From positions 558,001 to 622,000 of the forward strand of contig JAJTJC010000036.1 in the NCBI GenBank assembly GCA_021295155.1: DNA of 64,000 bases. The letters run 5' to 3'. This DNA is from Flavobacteriaceae bacterium D16. GTDB taxonomy: Bacteria > Bacteroidota > Bacteroidia > Flavobacteriales > Flavobacteriaceae. Below, one piece after another: positions 8,754 to 16,261 of the stretch; the first letter of the stretch is position 1; every line of letters begins with the position of its first letter. A model generated the notes under the pieces. The model ran no database searches and was not told the origin of the DNA. It saw nothing but the letters and a program-made list of their open reading frames with translations. A program made the translations under genes and the position numbers.

Positions 8754-8960
8754 ATGGATAATAGACTTAACAGAATTAAAGAGGTTTTGGTAAGGAGGGG
8801 GATTAGTCAAAAAGACCTGGCTGCACAACTCGAAAAAAATGAGCATACAGTCTCAAACTGGTGCATCAACAAATCACAACCTCATTTAAAAGAATTATAC
8901 AAGATCGCAGAGATTTTGGAAGTTAACGTTTGTGACCTATTAATTAATGACAAGAATTAA
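8754..8960 (+). CDS. XRE-family helix-turn-helix regulator
   Basis: 68 residues (69 if the GTG at 8751 is used), essentially a single HTH_3 domain: helices around NRIKEVLVRRGI, SQKDLAAQLEKNEHTVSNW and HLKELYKIAEILEVNVCDLL. The size and position resemble controller (C) proteins, which time methyltransferase against nuclease expression in restriction-modification systems. Its last 14 bases overlap the methyltransferase start, so the two are translationally coupled. Two dyads and a -7 box lie directly upstream, consistent with autoregulation (inferred). Confidence 0.9.
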   Translation: MDNRLNRIKEVLVRRGISQKDLAAQLEKNEHTVSNWCINKSQPHLKELYKIAEILEVNVCDLLINDKN

Positions 8961-10023
8961 ACCTAACATATCAAATCAAACACCTCTCAAAGCTGTAGAT
9001 TTCTTCTGTGGTGGAGGCGGTATGAGTTATGGAATGCAAGAAGCAGGAATAAATGTTCTTGCAGGCGTTGATATTGATGGAAATTGTAAAGACACCTATG
9101 AAGCGAATATCAAGGAAGCCTCATTTATAAAAGCAGATGTATCCGATTTAAAAGAAAAAGACCTCCAAAAGCAACTCGGACTAAAAAGAAGAGATAAAAA
9201 TCTTGTTTTAATTGGTTGTAGCCCTTGTCAATTTTGGAGCATAATAAATACGGATAAAACCAAATCTCAGAAGTCTAAAAATTTACTAGCTGAATTTAGG
9301 AGATTTGTTGAATACTTTCGTCCGGGATACGTAATTGTGGAAAACGTACCAGGTGTGCTTCGCAAGAAAAAAGAAAGTGGTTTGGAGGATTTTATTGTCT
9401 GGTTAGAGAATAATAAGTACCAAGTACATTTTGACGTTCACAATACAAATGACTTTGGCGTTCCTCAAAACAGAAAACGTTTTACACTTGTGGCCAATAG
9501 AACATCCAAGAACAAAATATTTCCAAAGAAAAAAAGCAATAAACTTGCAGTTAAAGATGTATTAGGTGAAAAAAATGGGTTTCCAAAAGTATCGGCAGGA
9601 AACAGGGATAAAACAGATTTCTTGCATACGACTTCAAACCTGACGGATTTAACTATTGAACGTCTTCAACATGTTAACAAAGATGGTGGCGATAGATTGG
9701 GGTTTGCGAATATTGAACATCTGCAATTAAAGTGCTTTCTTGGCAAGAATGATTCCTTCAAAGACACGTTCGGAAGAATGTGGTGGAACAAACCAGCTCC
9801 AACAATAACCACAAAATTTTTAAGCGTTTCAAACGGAAGGTTTGCTCATCCAGAAGAAAACAGAGGCATATCACTTAGAGAAGGGGCGGTGCTTCAATCT
9901 TTTCCAAAGGACTACAAGTTTAAAGGAACAAGCCAAGAGTTAATAGCACGTATAATTGGAAATGCAGTCCCCCCAAAGTATGCGGAATGTATAGGAACTT
10001 CAATAGTTGAAAATCATAAGTGA
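8947..10023 (+). CDS. DNA (cytosine-5) methyltransferase
   Basis: A 358-residue C5-methyltransferase. Motif I is DFFCGGGGMSYG (residues 18-29); motif IV has the catalytic cysteine C94 in GCSPCQ; motif VI is VENVPG with E132; motif VIII is QNRKRF; motifs IX-X are seen in SLREGAVLQSFP and IIGNAVPP. All catalytic elements are present and the length is normal for a type II enzyme. It methylates cytosine in an unknown site. It overlaps the regulator upstream and, by 4 bases, the GHKL gene downstream. The Vsr-type nuclease two genes later makes a functional methylation/nicking pair likely. Confidence 0.96.
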   Translation: MTRIKPNISNQTPLKAVDFFCGGGGMSYGMQEAGINVLAGVDIDGNCKDTYEANIKEASFIKADVSDLKEKDLQKQLGLKRRDKNLVLIGCSPCQFWSIINTDKTKSQKSKNLLAEFRRFVEYFRPGYVIVENVPGVLRKKKESGLEDFIVWLENNKYQVHFDVHNTNDFGVPQNRKRFTLVANRTSKNKIFPKKKSNKLAVKDVLGEKNGFPKVSAGNRDKTDFLHTTSNLTDLTIERLQHVNKDGGDRLGFANIEHLQLKCFLGKNDSFKDTFGRMWWNKPAPTITTKFLSVSNGRFAHPEENRGISLREGAVLQSFPKDYKFKGTSQELIARIIGNAVPPKYAECIGTSIVENHK

Positions 10024-12125
10024 AACTAAATTTTTCAATATCACCACGTATCCTCTCACATTTGGGTGAAGACTTAATCAAAAATGAGAGTATTGCACTT
10101 TTTGAATTAATTAAGAATTCATATGATGCTTGTGCCTCTCATTGTATTGTTGACTTTACATTTCAAAATGGAAAATTGATCAAGCTCACTATAGAGGATG
10201 ACGGACATGGAATGGATAAGGATATTATCGAAAACGTTTGGCTGGTTGTTGGAACAGATAATAAAAAAAAGAGTTTGAAACTCAATAGTTGTGGAAGGAT
10301 TCCTCTTGGTGAAAAAGGCATTGGAAGGCTTGGTATACACAAATTGGGAAATAGAATCACGCTTGTTACAAAATCTAAGGATTCAAAAGAGGTAGAATTA
10401 CAAATTGATTGGCGCAAACTGGATTCAGCAAGCTCAATTGAGGAATTCCCGATTGAATTAAGTGAACGAGACATACCTTCAATTTTTCATAATTCAACAG
10501 GACTTAAAATTATAATCAAAGACTTAAAAAACCAATGGGACAGAAGACAGCTAAGAGAAGTACATAGAAACATAACATCACTCAATAGCCCTTTTGTTGA
10601 AAATAATGACGCCTTCAATGTTTTGGCAACAGGTAATACGGATGTCTTCGAAGGATTACCGGATTTTCAAGATATTAAAAGTAATGCCCTTTATTTTGGT
10701 CATTGCAAATTACAGGGTGGAGAAATTACTGAGTTTAAGTATGAATTTAGACCGTGGAGTACACTTGAAAAAGTTGATAGAGGAAGAATTATTGAACTCA
10801 ATGATCTAATAGAAGAAGATAGAATCATTAAGAAATATATCTACGAATCCAGATCATATGAAGATATTGACTTGGATGAAAGCAAAATTGGGACAATTGA
10901 GTTTGACATTATCATTTTTGATACTGATGCACAAATATTCAATTTTATTAATACTGAAAAAACTGCTTTAAAAACGTACCTAAAAGAAAATGGGGGAATA
11001 AGAGTTTACAGGGATGGAGTAAGAGTTTACAATTATGGAGAAAGAGACAACGATTGGTTGGGAATTGATTTGAAACGTGTTCACAGGGTTGGTGGTAATG
11101 TAAGTAACAACATTATTATTGGATCTGTTAAAATCGATAGAGCTTCAAGTACTGGACTAATAGAAAAAACAAATAGGGAAGGATTTATCGAAAATGAGCA
11201 CTATTTCAATTTTGTTGAGGCTGTTGACTATGCTCTTTCTTTAATTGTAAGAGAGCGCAATGTGGATAAATCCCTACTTACTTCACTTTACAAAAAACAC
11301 AAGGCTATCGAACCAGTTCTATCAGACTTAAATGAGGTTATGACCCTTGTTGAAGATAAAGCAGAACCTAAGGAGGTTAAAGATGAAGTATTAAAATATC
11401 TCTACAGGATAAATGACCAATACAAGGAAGTAAAAGAGGTTCTAATAAAAAGTGCAAATGCAGGTCTAAACTTAGGTGTGGTAATTCACGAGTTAGATAA
11501 GTTGATTGCAGAACTTACAGGATGTATAGAAAGGAACGAAAAAGATAAAGCAGTTAGGATTTCGCTGGCTTTGGAGAAAATTATTCGAGGTTATTCTGCT
11601 ATGCTTAAAAAGTCTGATATTAGACTTAATCCATTAAGCAAAATAGTAGCCATTGCATTGGACAATTATGAGTTTAGGTTCTTAGACCATAACATCAATG
11701 TAGTTTCTAACTGGAAAGAAAATAAACTGAAAGCTTTTTTAGCAGAAGCAGAATCGATATCCGTATTAACCAATTTACTTGATAATGCCATTTATTGGCT
11801 GAGTTATGCTAGAAAGTCCGACCGATATATTTCGGTTTATATAACAGATGAAATACAAGGATATAACTCAATTATTGTTTCTGACAATGGCCCAGGATTT
11901 GGATTGCCATTTGATGTAGCAATTAAACCATTTTTGACGGGAAAACCACATAATATTGGTTCAGGATTAGGGCTTCATGTTGCCAACGAAATGATGAGTG
12001 CAATGAAAGGCAAATTGATATTAATAGCTGATCCAAATGATATTCAATTCCCTCAAATTATTAAGGAAAATAAAATCGATAAAGCAATTATTGCTCTCTG
12101 TTTTCCAAAGGAGAAAAAGACCTAA
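10020..12125 (+). CDS. Dual-GHKL ATPase (MutL/Hsp90/MORC-like N-terminus, histidine-kinase-like C-terminus)
   Basis: A 701-residue protein with two ATP-binding folds. The N-terminal one has the N box (ELIKNSYDA, N33), G1 (DDGHGMD, 60-66) and G2 (GEKGIGRLG, 97-105), as in MutL/Hsp90/MORC ATPases. The C-terminal one has an N box (LLDNAIYW, N589), G1 (SDNGPGFG, 621-628) and G2 (GSGLGLHVAN, 647-656), as in histidine kinases. A helical region lies between them; I saw no obvious HisKA phosphorylation motif. The start overlaps the methyltransferase stop by 4 bases. MORC/MutL-type ATPases linked to methyltransferases and Vsr nucleases are a described comparative-genomics theme; a DNA-sensing or clamp role here is inference. 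Confidence 0.9.
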   Translation: MKLNFSISPRILSHLGEDLIKNESIALFELIKNSYDACASHCIVDFTFQNGKLIKLTIEDDGHGMDKDIIENVWLVVGTDNKKKSLKLNSCGRIPLGEKGIGRLGIHKLGNRITLVTKSKDSKEVELQIDWRKLDSASSIEEFPIELSERDIPSIFHNSTGLKIIIKDLKNQWDRRQLREVHRNITSLNSPFVENNDAFNVLATGNTDVFEGLPDFQDIKSNALYFGHCKLQGGEITEFKYEFRPWSTLEKVDRGRIIELNDLIEEDRIIKKYIYESRSYEDIDLDESKIGTIEFDIIIFDTDAQIFNFINTEKTALKTYLKENGGIRVYRDGVRVYNYGERDNDWLGIDLKRVHRVGGNVSNNIIIGSVKIDRASSTGLIEKTNREGFIENEHYFNFVEAVDYALSLIVRERNVDKSLLTSLYKKHKAIEPVLSDLNEVMTLVEDKAEPKEVKDEVLKYLYRINDQYKEVKEVLIKSANAGLNLGVVIHELDKLIAELTGCIERNEKDKAVRISLALEKIIRGYSAMLKKSDIRLNPLSKIVAIALDNYEFRFLDHNINVVSNWKENKLKAFLAEAESISVLTNLLDNAIYWLSYARKSDRYISVYITDEIQGYNSIIVSDNGPGFGLPFDVAIKPFLTGKPHNIGSGLGLHVANEMMSAMKGKLILIADPNDIQFPQIIKENKIDKAIIALCFPKEKKT

Positions 12126-12135
12126 AACCCAGAGT

Positions 12136-13368
12136 ATGTTAGAAGAGTTTTTAGACAGTGTCCTTATTGTGGACGACAATTATAAAGAAGTTGTAAGTCT
12201 TCAAAAGGTGCTAGAGGCCAAGGACATATGGGTTACTAACAGAGATGATCCAGAAACTCTCAAGGATATTGAAATACCTTTAAAAGTCAGAAAATTGCTT
12301 ATTGTAGATTTGTTTCTGCGTAATGATAAAAGTCTGCAGGAAAATATTGGTGTGATTAGACAAATTCTGACAAATGTTATAGGAAATTGTGCTGGCAGTT
12401 ACGGCATTTTACTCTGGACAAAGCATGATGAGCAATTCAATGAATTTGAGCAAAAGGTATTTAAGAATAACGAAAAATATACCTTACCCTTATTTGTGGT
12501 TTGTTTAGATAAAACCAAGTATCTGAGATCCGGGAATTACGAGACAATTTTTGAAGATATTGAAAAAAAGCTTCTGGAGAATAAACCTGCCTATTTTTTC
12601 ATGTGCTTAGATCAGTTGATAAAGAAAGGGAAATCAACGGCTTTACATTCATTTTATGATTTGGCTAAAGAATCCGAATTCAGAAACAACGATTTAGTCT
12701 ACTTATTAAACAGAATCGGGGTAAATTACTCTGGTGCACCTACGCATGAGCCATTAAAATTGGAGACTGAAGTTATTAGAGCCTTTTGCGATATGCTTTA
12801 CTATGACGTCACAAGTCAAGGAAGTAGTTCTATAGACCTTTTTGATGGGACAGTAACAGAATATAAAGGGAATCACAATTCAAAAAAGATAGCTTTTGCT
12901 AATTTGAACTCTAAACTACATCTTGATTTTGATACAGTAAAAACTGTTTTTCCAGGTAGTGTTTATCAAATTTTAGAAGAAACAGAATTGTTTGCTCTTA
13001 GTTCTGCTCCGGAAGAAGCTACTAAAATAGTAATTGAAATAACTCCGCCTTGTGATTTTGCATCAGGCCACAGGAAAAGTGCCAGACTTATTGGCGGCTT
13101 TTTAACACCTTATTCAAATGAAAAAAAGAAAAAGCTGAGTAAGTATCCAAGTTTATATACTGAACTCAGCGAATTACATATTAATGGTTTTGAGAATAGT
13201 CAATTTATGGTTTTTGATTTTCATTATCTCGGGACATTAACTGAAGATCAACTCAAAGACGAAACAAAATTTAAATGTCTGATGCGGGTTAAGAATAGTC
13301 TTTTAGCAGATATTATTCAAAAATTTTCTTCCTATTCCTCAAGATTAGGAATCCCCACAATTGATTAA
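12136..13368 (+). CDS. Receiver-domain-like protein with uncharacterised C-terminal domain
   Basis: 410 residues from the ATG at 12136; the frame is open further up, but that part overlaps the GHKL gene. Residues about 8-125 resemble a response-regulator receiver: LIVDDN with the acid pair D13/D14, LLIVDLFL with D58 at the phospho-acceptor position, and LLWTKHDE with the conserved Thr. The remaining ~280 residues contain no DNA-binding domain I recognise; a motif ITPPCDFASG near residue 300 stands out. Next to a protein with a kinase-type ATPase fold, this suggests a phosphorelay-like pair dedicated to the modification system, but phosphorylation is not demonstrated. Confidence 0.8.
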   Translation: MLEEFLDSVLIVDDNYKEVVSLQKVLEAKDIWVTNRDDPETLKDIEIPLKVRKLLIVDLFLRNDKSLQENIGVIRQILTNVIGNCAGSYGILLWTKHDEQFNEFEQKVFKNNEKYTLPLFVVCLDKTKYLRSGNYETIFEDIEKKLLENKPAYFFMCLDQLIKKGKSTALHSFYDLAKESEFRNNDLVYLLNRIGVNYSGAPTHEPLKLETEVIRAFCDMLYYDVTSQGSSSIDLFDGTVTEYKGNHNSKKIAFANLNSKLHLDFDTVKTVFPGSVYQILEETELFALSSAPEEATKIVIEITPPCDFASGHRKSARLIGGFLTPYSNEKKKKLSKYPSLYTELSELHINGFENSQFMVFDFHYLGTLTEDQLKDETKFKCLMRVKNSLLADIIQKFSSYSSRLGIPTID

Positions 13369-13784
13369 TGACAGATATCTTTTCTAAAAAGAAACGTTCT
13401 TCAATTATGTCTAAAATTTCGGGCAAAGAAACTAAACCTGAGATCCTAGTTCGTAAGTTTCTTTTCTCAAATGGATTTCGATATCGGAAAAATGTAAATG
13501 GGCTGTCAGGAAAGCCTGATATTGTTCTATCAAAGTACAAATCAGTAGTGTTTGTGAATGGCTGCTTTTGGCATGGACATAACTGCAAGGCGGGTAAACT
13601 TCCATCAACTAAAAAAGAATTTTGGAAAACAAAAATTGCTGATACTATAAAACGAGATCAAAAGAACTATTCAGATTTGTCTGATTTAGGCTGGAAAGTA
13701 ATGGTTATATGGCAATGTGAATTGAAAAACAAGGAGTTAAAAGAAACCAGATTGTCTAATTTAATTAAAGAAATAATAGATTAA
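13368..13784 (+). CDS. vsr: Very-short-patch-repair (Vsr)-type endonuclease
   Basis: A 138-residue Vsr-family nuclease. It has the N-terminal KKRSSIMSKI segment, GKPDIV with D51, and NGCFWHGHNC with H69. These are the same residue numbers as the catalytic Asp and His of E. coli Vsr. Zinc-site Cys/His residues and the FW..KI...RD segment are also present. Classical Vsr nicks beside T:G mismatches arising from deaminated 5-methylcytosine. In cassettes lacking another nuclease it may instead be the restriction effector. Its ATG shares one base with the preceding stop codon, so it is the coupled last gene of the cassette. Confidence 0.95.
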   Translation: MTDIFSKKKRSSIMSKISGKETKPEILVRKFLFSNGFRYRKNVNGLSGKPDIVLSKYKSVVFVNGCFWHGHNCKAGKLPSTKKEFWKTKIADTIKRDQKNYSDLSDLGWKVMVIWQCELKNKELKETRLSNLIKEIID

Positions 13785-13867
13785 GCCAACGCTATTTGCA
13801 CATTGTCATCCTCGTGCCTACATTAAAAAATCCCACCAATCAACTACCCTAAGGTCATTTAAACAAA

Positions 13868-13897
13868 AAATCCGATCTCTTTTCGAAGATCGGATTT
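13868..13897. terminator. Terminator hairpin downstream of vsr
   Basis: A perfect 11-bp stem (AAATCCGATCT / AGATCGGATTT) with an 8-base loop. It has A/T tracts on both sides, so it can act in both directions. It directly precedes a tRNA-tail fragment, as a second tRNA/terminator junction would. Confidence 0.75.
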
Positions 13898-13900
13898 CCT

Positions 13901-13920
13901 TTGATGTGGTCCCACCTGGG
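13901..13920 (-). repeat. Third, partial copy of the tRNA 3' tail
   Basis: A 20-base exact match to positions inside both 63-bp repeats (TTGATGTGGTCCCACCTGGG). It lacks the flanking terminator sequence of the other two copies and diverges right after the match. Confidence 0.8.
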
Positions 13921-14051
13921 TTCATTCGCTCGGCCAATGGACCAGAGAGGAATCACTACTGCAAATAGCAACCTTCGCCTCGCTGTCGCGATTCGTGTTT
14001 TTCTATTTCCTCCGCTAAGCCCAAGCGAGCTTGGCTTGCTTTGGAAATTAA

Positions 14052-14114
14052 AAAACCCACGCCTTTTGGCGTGGGTTTGCTGCTTGATGTGGTCCCACCT
14101 GGGCTCGAACCAGG
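14052..14114 (-). repeat. Right direct repeat (att-like): tRNA 3' end plus terminator
   Basis: The partner of 1720-1782. Here the repeat is continuous with the intact tRNA gene. On the minus strand the terminator hairpin (ACCCACGCC / GGCGTGGGT followed by T residues) lies directly after the tRNA. Confidence 0.9.
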
Positions 14115-14163
14115 GACCCCCTGATTATGAGTCAGGTGCTCTAACCAACTGAGCTATAGGACC
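14090..14163 (-). tRNA. tRNA with CAU anticodon (tRNA-Met, or tRNA-Ile2 if lysidine-modified)
   Basis: A 74-base cloverleaf on the minus strand: acceptor GGTCCTA / TGGGACC (one G:U), D-arm AGCTCAGTTGGTTAGAGC, anticodon stem CCTGA / TCAGG with loop CTCATAA, and T-arm CCTGG / CCAGG. CCA is not encoded. Sequence alone does not securely separate elongator Met from Ile2. Confidence 0.93.
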
Positions 14164-14557
14164 GTCTTAGGGGACTGCAATATTACTACTTATTTTACAG
14201 TACTGCAAAAACTGTAAGGGTATAAAATGACACTTGTAGATGTAGCTGAAGACCTGTGTCCGCCCCTATTGCTCAATATTATTGTACTAATAGAGATTAA
14301 TAATAAGCCACTAAATTATACGAACATCAAAATAGCACATTGATATTATGGTAATAGGGATAAGTGCTGTTTAGATATCCATAAAACAAGTTGTAAAAAT
14401 GTTACGGCACTTTGCTACTTTCAAAATCAGTGATTGCCGATTGTCACAATCACTAACTAAATTTATGGTAGTAATTCGCGTTCTTCTTTCCTTAAATTTT
14501 AATATGTCTAGCTTTTGTTTTTTTCATTAACTTATCGCTACCGGCAAAAGGTTATAT
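14164..14557. other. AT-rich intergenic region before the GMC gene
   Basis: 394 bases. It should contain the tRNA promoter (minus strand) and that of the GMC operon (plus strand). No coding sequence, RNA gene or clear TAnnTTTG box was found. Confidence 0.5.
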
Positions 14558-16258
14558 ATGGCAAATTTCAATACTGATGCAAAAAAGGAAATGGTCTATG
14601 ACGCCATCGTTATCGGCTCAGGTATAAGCGGAGGCTGGGCTGCAAAGGAACTCTGCGAAAAGGGACTCAAAACCCTAGTTCTCGAGCGTGGCAGAATCGT
14701 TCAGCACGTAAAAGATTATCCGACCATGAACTTAGACCCTTGGGATACCGAGCTAAGAGGCGGACTGACTCCTGAACAAAGAAAAAAACACCAAGTTAGT
14801 ATTCGTACGAATTGGGTAGGTACTGATACGGCTCATTTCTGGGCAGATGATGAGGCAAATCCTTATACGGAAGTAAAACCTTTTTTATGGCTCCGTGCCC
14901 ATCAAATGGGTGGAAGATCTTTGTTGTGGGGAAAGCAAACATATCGCTGGAGCGATCTGGATTTTGAAGCAAATTCCAAAGATGGACATGGAGTAGATTG
15001 GCCCATTAGATACAAGGATATTGAACCATGGTATACCTATGTGGAGAAGTTTGCAGGTATTAGCGGAGAACCTTTAGGGCTTCCACAATTACCGGATAGC
15101 CATTTTCTACCCCCGATGGAGCTCAATTGTGTAGAAAAACATGTAAAAAGTAGAATTGAAAAGGAGTTTGACGGTAGGCATTTAATTATTGGGAGGTGTG
15201 CTCATTTAACGGTGCCACATAATGGAAGGGGGCAATGTCAATACAGGAATAGGTGTAGCAGAGGTTGCCCGTACGGAGCCTATTTCAGTAGTAACTCAGT
15301 TACGCTACCTGCGGCCCATGCAACTGGTAAATTGACAATTCGGCCATTTTCGATAGTGCAGTCAATTATTTATGATGACACTAACGACAAAGCTACTGGC
15401 GTTCGTATCATCGACGCAGAGACCAATGAAGACATTGAATATTCGGCCAAAGTGATTTTCTGCAATGCCTCAACTTTGAGTACAACACAGATTCTGTTGA
15501 ATTCAAAATCAAACCGCTTTGAAAACGGATTTGGAAACGATAGTGGAGAACTTGGCCACAATCTTATGGATCATACCTATAGGGTTGGAGCTATGGGAAA
15601 AGTGGAAGGATTCGATGATAAATATTATAAGGGAAGACGGCCTAATGGAATTTATATTCCCAGATATTGGAATGTAGATGAGAAAACCAAGAACGATAAA
15701 TTTCTACGTGGCTTTGGCTATCAAGGAGGAGGATATCGCGGTGGAAACGCTGCTAATAAAGAAAATTTTGGAGCCGATTTTAAAGAAAGTATCCTAAAAC
15801 CTGGTCCATGGGAATTCTTCATTACAGGTTTTGCAGAGTGTTTGCCCTATCATGATAATCAAGTTAGTTTGAATACTGATGTTTTGGATAAATGGGGACA
15901 ACCTACTTTAGCAATTGACGCAGAATTTAAGGAAAACGAAAGAGCGGCTAACAAGCAAATTCAAGAAGATGCGGTGGAAATGTTGCAAAAGTCGGGATTA
16001 AAGGATGTTGTCGGCTTTAACAATGAACACCCACCTGGTTATGGTGTACACGAGATGGGCACCGCTAGAATGGGTCTAGACCCAAAAACCTCCGTACTGA
16101 ACGAATTTAACCAAGTTCATGCCGCGAAGAACGTTTTCGTTACCGATGGTGCTTGTATGACTTCTTCTTCTTGCGTGAATCCGTCATTGACTTATATGGC
16201 AATTACCGCGAGAGCTGCAAACCATGCAGTATCCGAATTAAAAAAAATGAACCTTTAA
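14558..16258 (+). CDS. GMC-family FAD-dependent oxidoreductase
   Basis: 566 residues. The N-terminal FAD-binding Rossmann motif is GSGISGG (about 20-26) ending in LVLERG. Mid-protein there is a cysteine-containing stretch (CQYRNRCSRGCPYG), a possible iron-sulfur or disulfide site. The C-terminus has HEMGTARMG and NPSLTYMAITARAA, the GMC active-site region with the paired His/Asn. Such proteins oxidise sugar or alcohol substrates; the substrate here is unknown. The gene is followed after 3 bases by a gluconate-dehydrogenase subunit 3-like gene, its usual partner in Bacteroidota. No signal peptide is seen, so it may leave the cell as a hitch-hiker of its Tat-exported partner (inferred). Confidence 0.93.
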   Translation: MANFNTDAKKEMVYDAIVIGSGISGGWAAKELCEKGLKTLVLERGRIVQHVKDYPTMNLDPWDTELRGGLTPEQRKKHQVSIRTNWVGTDTAHFWADDEANPYTEVKPFLWLRAHQMGGRSLLWGKQTYRWSDLDFEANSKDGHGVDWPIRYKDIEPWYTYVEKFAGISGEPLGLPQLPDSHFLPPMELNCVEKHVKSRIEKEFDGRHLIIGRCAHLTVPHNGRGQCQYRNRCSRGCPYGAYFSSNSVTLPAAHATGKLTIRPFSIVQSIIYDDTNDKATGVRIIDAETNEDIEYSAKVIFCNASTLSTTQILLNSKSNRFENGFGNDSGELGHNLMDHTYRVGAMGKVEGFDDKYYKGRRPNGIYIPRYWNVDEKTKNDKFLRGFGYQGGGYRGGNAANKENFGADFKESILKPGPWEFFITGFAECLPYHDNQVSLNTDVLDKWGQPTLAIDAEFKENERAANKQIQEDAVEMLQKSGLKDVVGFNNEHPPGYGVHEMGTARMGLDPKTSVLNEFNQVHAAKNVFVTDGACMTSSSCVNPSLTYMAITARAANHAVSELKKMNL

Positions 16259-16261
16259 GTT

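Larger units (their letters stand above)
13785..14051. other. Non-coding junction between the Vsr gene and the right repeat
   Basis: About 267 bases with a terminator hairpin, a 20-base tRNA-tail fragment (13901-13920), then roughly 130 bases of more GC-rich sequence unlike the island. The only ORF across it reads tRNA-derived DNA and is spurious. Confidence 0.6.
1720..14114. mobile_element. Genomic island with two DNA-modification systems, inserted at a tRNA(CAU) gene
   Basis: The two ends are perfect 63-bp direct repeats (1720-1782 and 14052-14114), each containing the 3' end of a tRNA gene and its terminator; the intact tRNA is at the right. The interior is visibly more AT-rich than the chromosome beyond 17 kb and carries only accessory genes (a type I RM operon, a methyltransferase-GHKL-Vsr cassette and a small unknown gene). 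No integrase, transposase or relaxase is seen, so the recombinase is either lost or supplied in trans. Integration at a tRNA 3' end by a tyrosine recombinase is inferred from the repeat geometry. Confidence 0.8.

Noticed and set aside
10020-12125. Calling this a standard sensor histidine kinase
   Set aside because: The N-terminal half has MutL/Hsp90-type motifs, there is no membrane or sensor region, and no clear HisKA box.
1783-14051. Integrase or transposase inside the island
   Set aside because: I looked for tyrosine or serine recombinase and DDE-type genes; every sizeable ORF is accounted for by modification-system genes or one small unknown protein.
13901-14152. 83-residue plus-strand ORF (MMWSHLG...) across the right island edge
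   Set aside because: It translates the antisense of the tRNA and the repeat DNA; such tRNA-derived ORFs are well-known annotation artefacts.
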